A program made the translations under genes and the position numbers. The notes beneath the pieces were generated by a model, which worked only from the letters and a program-made list of their open reading frames with translations, was not told the origin of the DNA and did not search any database. A stretch of 64,000 bases of DNA from NCBI GenBank assembly GCA_902580505.1, contig CACHLB010000002.1, positions 62,001-126,000 of the forward strand, given 5' to 3'. Below are positions 62,665-64,000 of this stretch, one piece after another. How positions within the stretch are numbered: the first letter of the stretch is position 1; each line of letters begins with the position of its first letter. The DNA is from an uncultured Pelagibacteraceae bacterium (GTDB taxonomy: Bacteria > Pseudomonadota > Alphaproteobacteria > Pelagibacterales > Pelagibacteraceae).

Positions 62665-63681
62665 TTATTTTTTATTTTCTTGTTTTTCAGAGTCAGATTT
62701 TTTAAATATATTTAATTTTTGTAACCACGCAAACATACCATTCTTGTTTTCTTTAGTATCTTTTTTCTTTTTTCCACCCCAACTAGATTTGTTTTGATTA
62801 GCTATTTTAGCACCCTTTTTTATAGGTCTTATTATTAAATTTGGTCTGACTTTTTTTGTACCCTCAGCAACAACTTTGTCACCAACTTTTAGACCATTTA
62901 AAACTTCAACAAAACCCAGGTATCTATCGCCGGTATCAATATTTGTTTTTAATACTTTATTTTTTTCGTCAACTTTATAGATAAATATATTATCACCTTC
63001 CACTATTGTGCTGGTATCTGGGATACTTAAGCTTTCTCTTGTATCATATTTTATTGAAATTTCTAAAAATGAGCCAGGCAAAATTTCACCAGATGTATTA
63101 TCCATTTTTATCCTTGTTGGTAATGATCTAGTATCCTCACTAATTCGACTAGCTAGCGAGTCAACTTCACCTTTATAGATTTTATCTTTGTATCCAGAAA
63201 ATTTTATATCAACAGGTAAACCAACCTTAATAAATGGTACAAACATTTCAGGTATATCTACATCACAATAGATAATACTGGTATTTTCGAGATTAACTAA
63301 GATTGAAGATTTTGAAACTTCGATGTCTTCTGAAAATTCTCTTTTTCCAATTGTTCCATTAAACTGAGCAGTAATTTTTCTATTTTTAAGTTCAGCAATT
63401 ACATCACCTTTTTTTACTTTTTGATTAAAGTTGATAGGTTTAAGTATTTCATACTTCTCAATTTTATAGGATTGTGTTTTAAATGGTCTTGCTGTTCCGT
63501 ATGTACTTATTAAATTTTCAAAAACTCTATTTTCAGCTGCAGTAACAATTATTCCTGGAGGTGGTCTTTTACTAAATTTCTTCTTAAAATGATTTCCAAT
63601 CATTGTTCTACCAACAATCACTGTAGCTATAACTAAAAAGAAAATTATTATTATGCTTGTAATTTTTGTTGATCTTTTCAT
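62665..63681 (-). CDS. RND periplasmic adaptor without alpha-hairpin
   Basis: 338 residues: an N-terminal membrane segment (about 7-27), a lipoyl-like domain, beta-barrel and membrane-proximal domains. The two half-lipoyl motifs (KKGDVIAELKNRK and ITAQFNGTIG) are separated by only a few residues, so the long helical hairpin that normally docks TolC is absent. A Lys-rich C-terminal tail (about 295-338) follows. Three bases after sseA, 7 bases before the permease. Confidence 0.88.
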   Translation of the reverse strand: MKRSTKITSIIIIFFLVIATVIVGRTMIGNHFKKKFSKRPPPGIIVTAAENRVFENLISTYGTARPFKTQSYKIEKYEILKPINFNQKVKKGDVIAELKNRKITAQFNGTIGKREFSEDIEVSKSSILVNLENTSIIYCDVDIPEMFVPFIKVGLPVDIKFSGYKDKIYKGEVDSLASRISEDTRSLPTRIKMDNTSGEILPGSFLEISIKYDTRESLSIPDTSTIVEGDNIFIYKVDEKNKVLKTNIDTGDRYLGFVEVLNGLKVGDKVVAEGTKKVRPNLIIRPIKKGAKIANQNKSSWGGKKKKDTKENKNGMFAWLQKLNIFKKSDSEKQENKK

Positions 63682-63684
63682 ATT

Positions 63685-64000
63685 CTATATTTTACCATAT
63701 TCAGCCCATGAGCCATCATAAATGACTGGAAGATACTTATTATTTACTTGAGAATATGCAAGTGCCAAAACACATGCTGTGATCCCAGAACCGCATGAAA
63801 ACACAACATTTACTGGGTCATTTAAAGATAAATCGTTAAAATAAGAAGAAATTTCAGATTTACTTTTAAAAGTAAAATCGTCATTGATAAGTGTTTTAAA
63901 CGGTAAGCAAATTGAATTAGGTATTGAACCACTTCTTACATTTTTTCTTGGGTCTGGAGTTAAACCAGTAAAACGATCTTTGCTTCTCGCATCAACTAAA
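63685..64000 (-). CDS. sseA: Sulfurtransferase SseA, 3' part (5' end outside window)
   Basis: The minus-strand frame from the window edge ends at a TAG (63687-63685). The C-terminal rhodanese domain is visible: VDARSKDRFTGL, DPRKNVRSGSIPNS, the active-site loop VFSCGSGITACVLA, and the ending YDGSWAEYGKI. The CGSGITA loop is of the 3-mercaptopyruvate sulfurtransferase type. Only about 104 codons are in the window. It lies 3 bases upstream of the adaptor gene. Confidence 0.88.
   Translation of the reverse strand, partial: LVDARSKDRFTGLTPDPRKNVRSGSIPNSICLPFKTLINDDFTFKSKSEISSYFNDLSLNDPVNVVFSCGSGITACVLALAYSQVNNKYLPVIYDGSWAEYGKI

Overview
The window is AT-rich, very compact alphaproteobacterial DNA. 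It looks like a SAR11 (Candidatus Pelagibacter-type) marine chromosome: the DMSP demethylase DmdA closely resembles, from memory, the one I know from P. ubique. Gene order (sdhCDAB, sucCDAB-lpd, atpHAGDC, obg-proBA-nadD-rsfS, chvI-chvG-ahcY-tsaE-amgK-murU) is alphaproteobacterial. Genes are separated by a few bases or overlap. No gap exceeds 300 bases; the longest are 33808-33987, 47223-47367, 19924-20025 and 48486-48585. I see no IS element, prophage, CRISPR array, rRNA or tRNA, and it reads as core genome.

Layout. (1) 1-24811, plus strand: DMSP demethylation genes dmdC(partial)-dmdB-dmdA, asd, then succinate dehydrogenase, mmsA, malate dehydrogenase, succinyl-CoA synthetase and the 2-oxoglutarate dehydrogenase complex, then priA and the F1 part of ATP synthase. 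This is sulfur/C3 substrate entry, TCA cycle and ATP synthesis in one co-directional block. (2) 24804-31309, minus strand: rplU-rpmA-obg-proB-proA-nadD-rsfS-ctpA-rppH. (3) 31374-33893, minus strand: metX-metW-gloB behind a SAM-II-type riboswitch. It is divergent from hisC-like aminotransferase-tyrA (plus). (4) 35958-39512, minus strand: trkH-ampG-NlpC/P60. (5) 39599-43073, plus strand: class I lysyl-tRNA synthetase, pyrD, rpmB and a queuosine-precursor-type transporter. (6) 43074-47222, minus strand: a tight polyamine operon (decarboxylase, deoxyhypusine-synthase-like enzyme, N-carbamoylputrescine amidase, agmatine deiminase) behind a leader hairpin followed by eight U. (7) 47368-57032: regA (plus), bioY (minus), polA, chvI-chvG, ahcY, tsaE-amgK-murU (plus). 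(8) 57029-64000: gpmA (minus), a small plus-strand operon (VanZ-like, F1 zeta inhibitor, nuclease, lytic transglycosylase), then minus-strand sseA(partial)-RND adaptor-RND permease.

How the parts connect. DMSP-derived methylmercaptopropionate and methylmalonate semialdehyde feed the TCA genes, whose reducing power drives the ATP synthase; its inhibitor zeta lies 33 kb away. AmpG, AmgK/MurU, NlpC/P60 and a lytic transglycosylase form a scattered peptidoglycan remodelling and recycling set. MetX/MetW under SAM control and AhcY belong to the methionine/SAM cycle.

Most notable: both heme-b axial histidines are missing from the succinate dehydrogenase anchors (SdhC has Gln79, and SdhD has no His or Cys at all). 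Next are the polyamine operon with a DHS-like enzyme and attenuator-like leader, the SAM-II element in front of metX, and an RND adaptor without its alpha-hairpin. No wholly new defence or mobile system was found.
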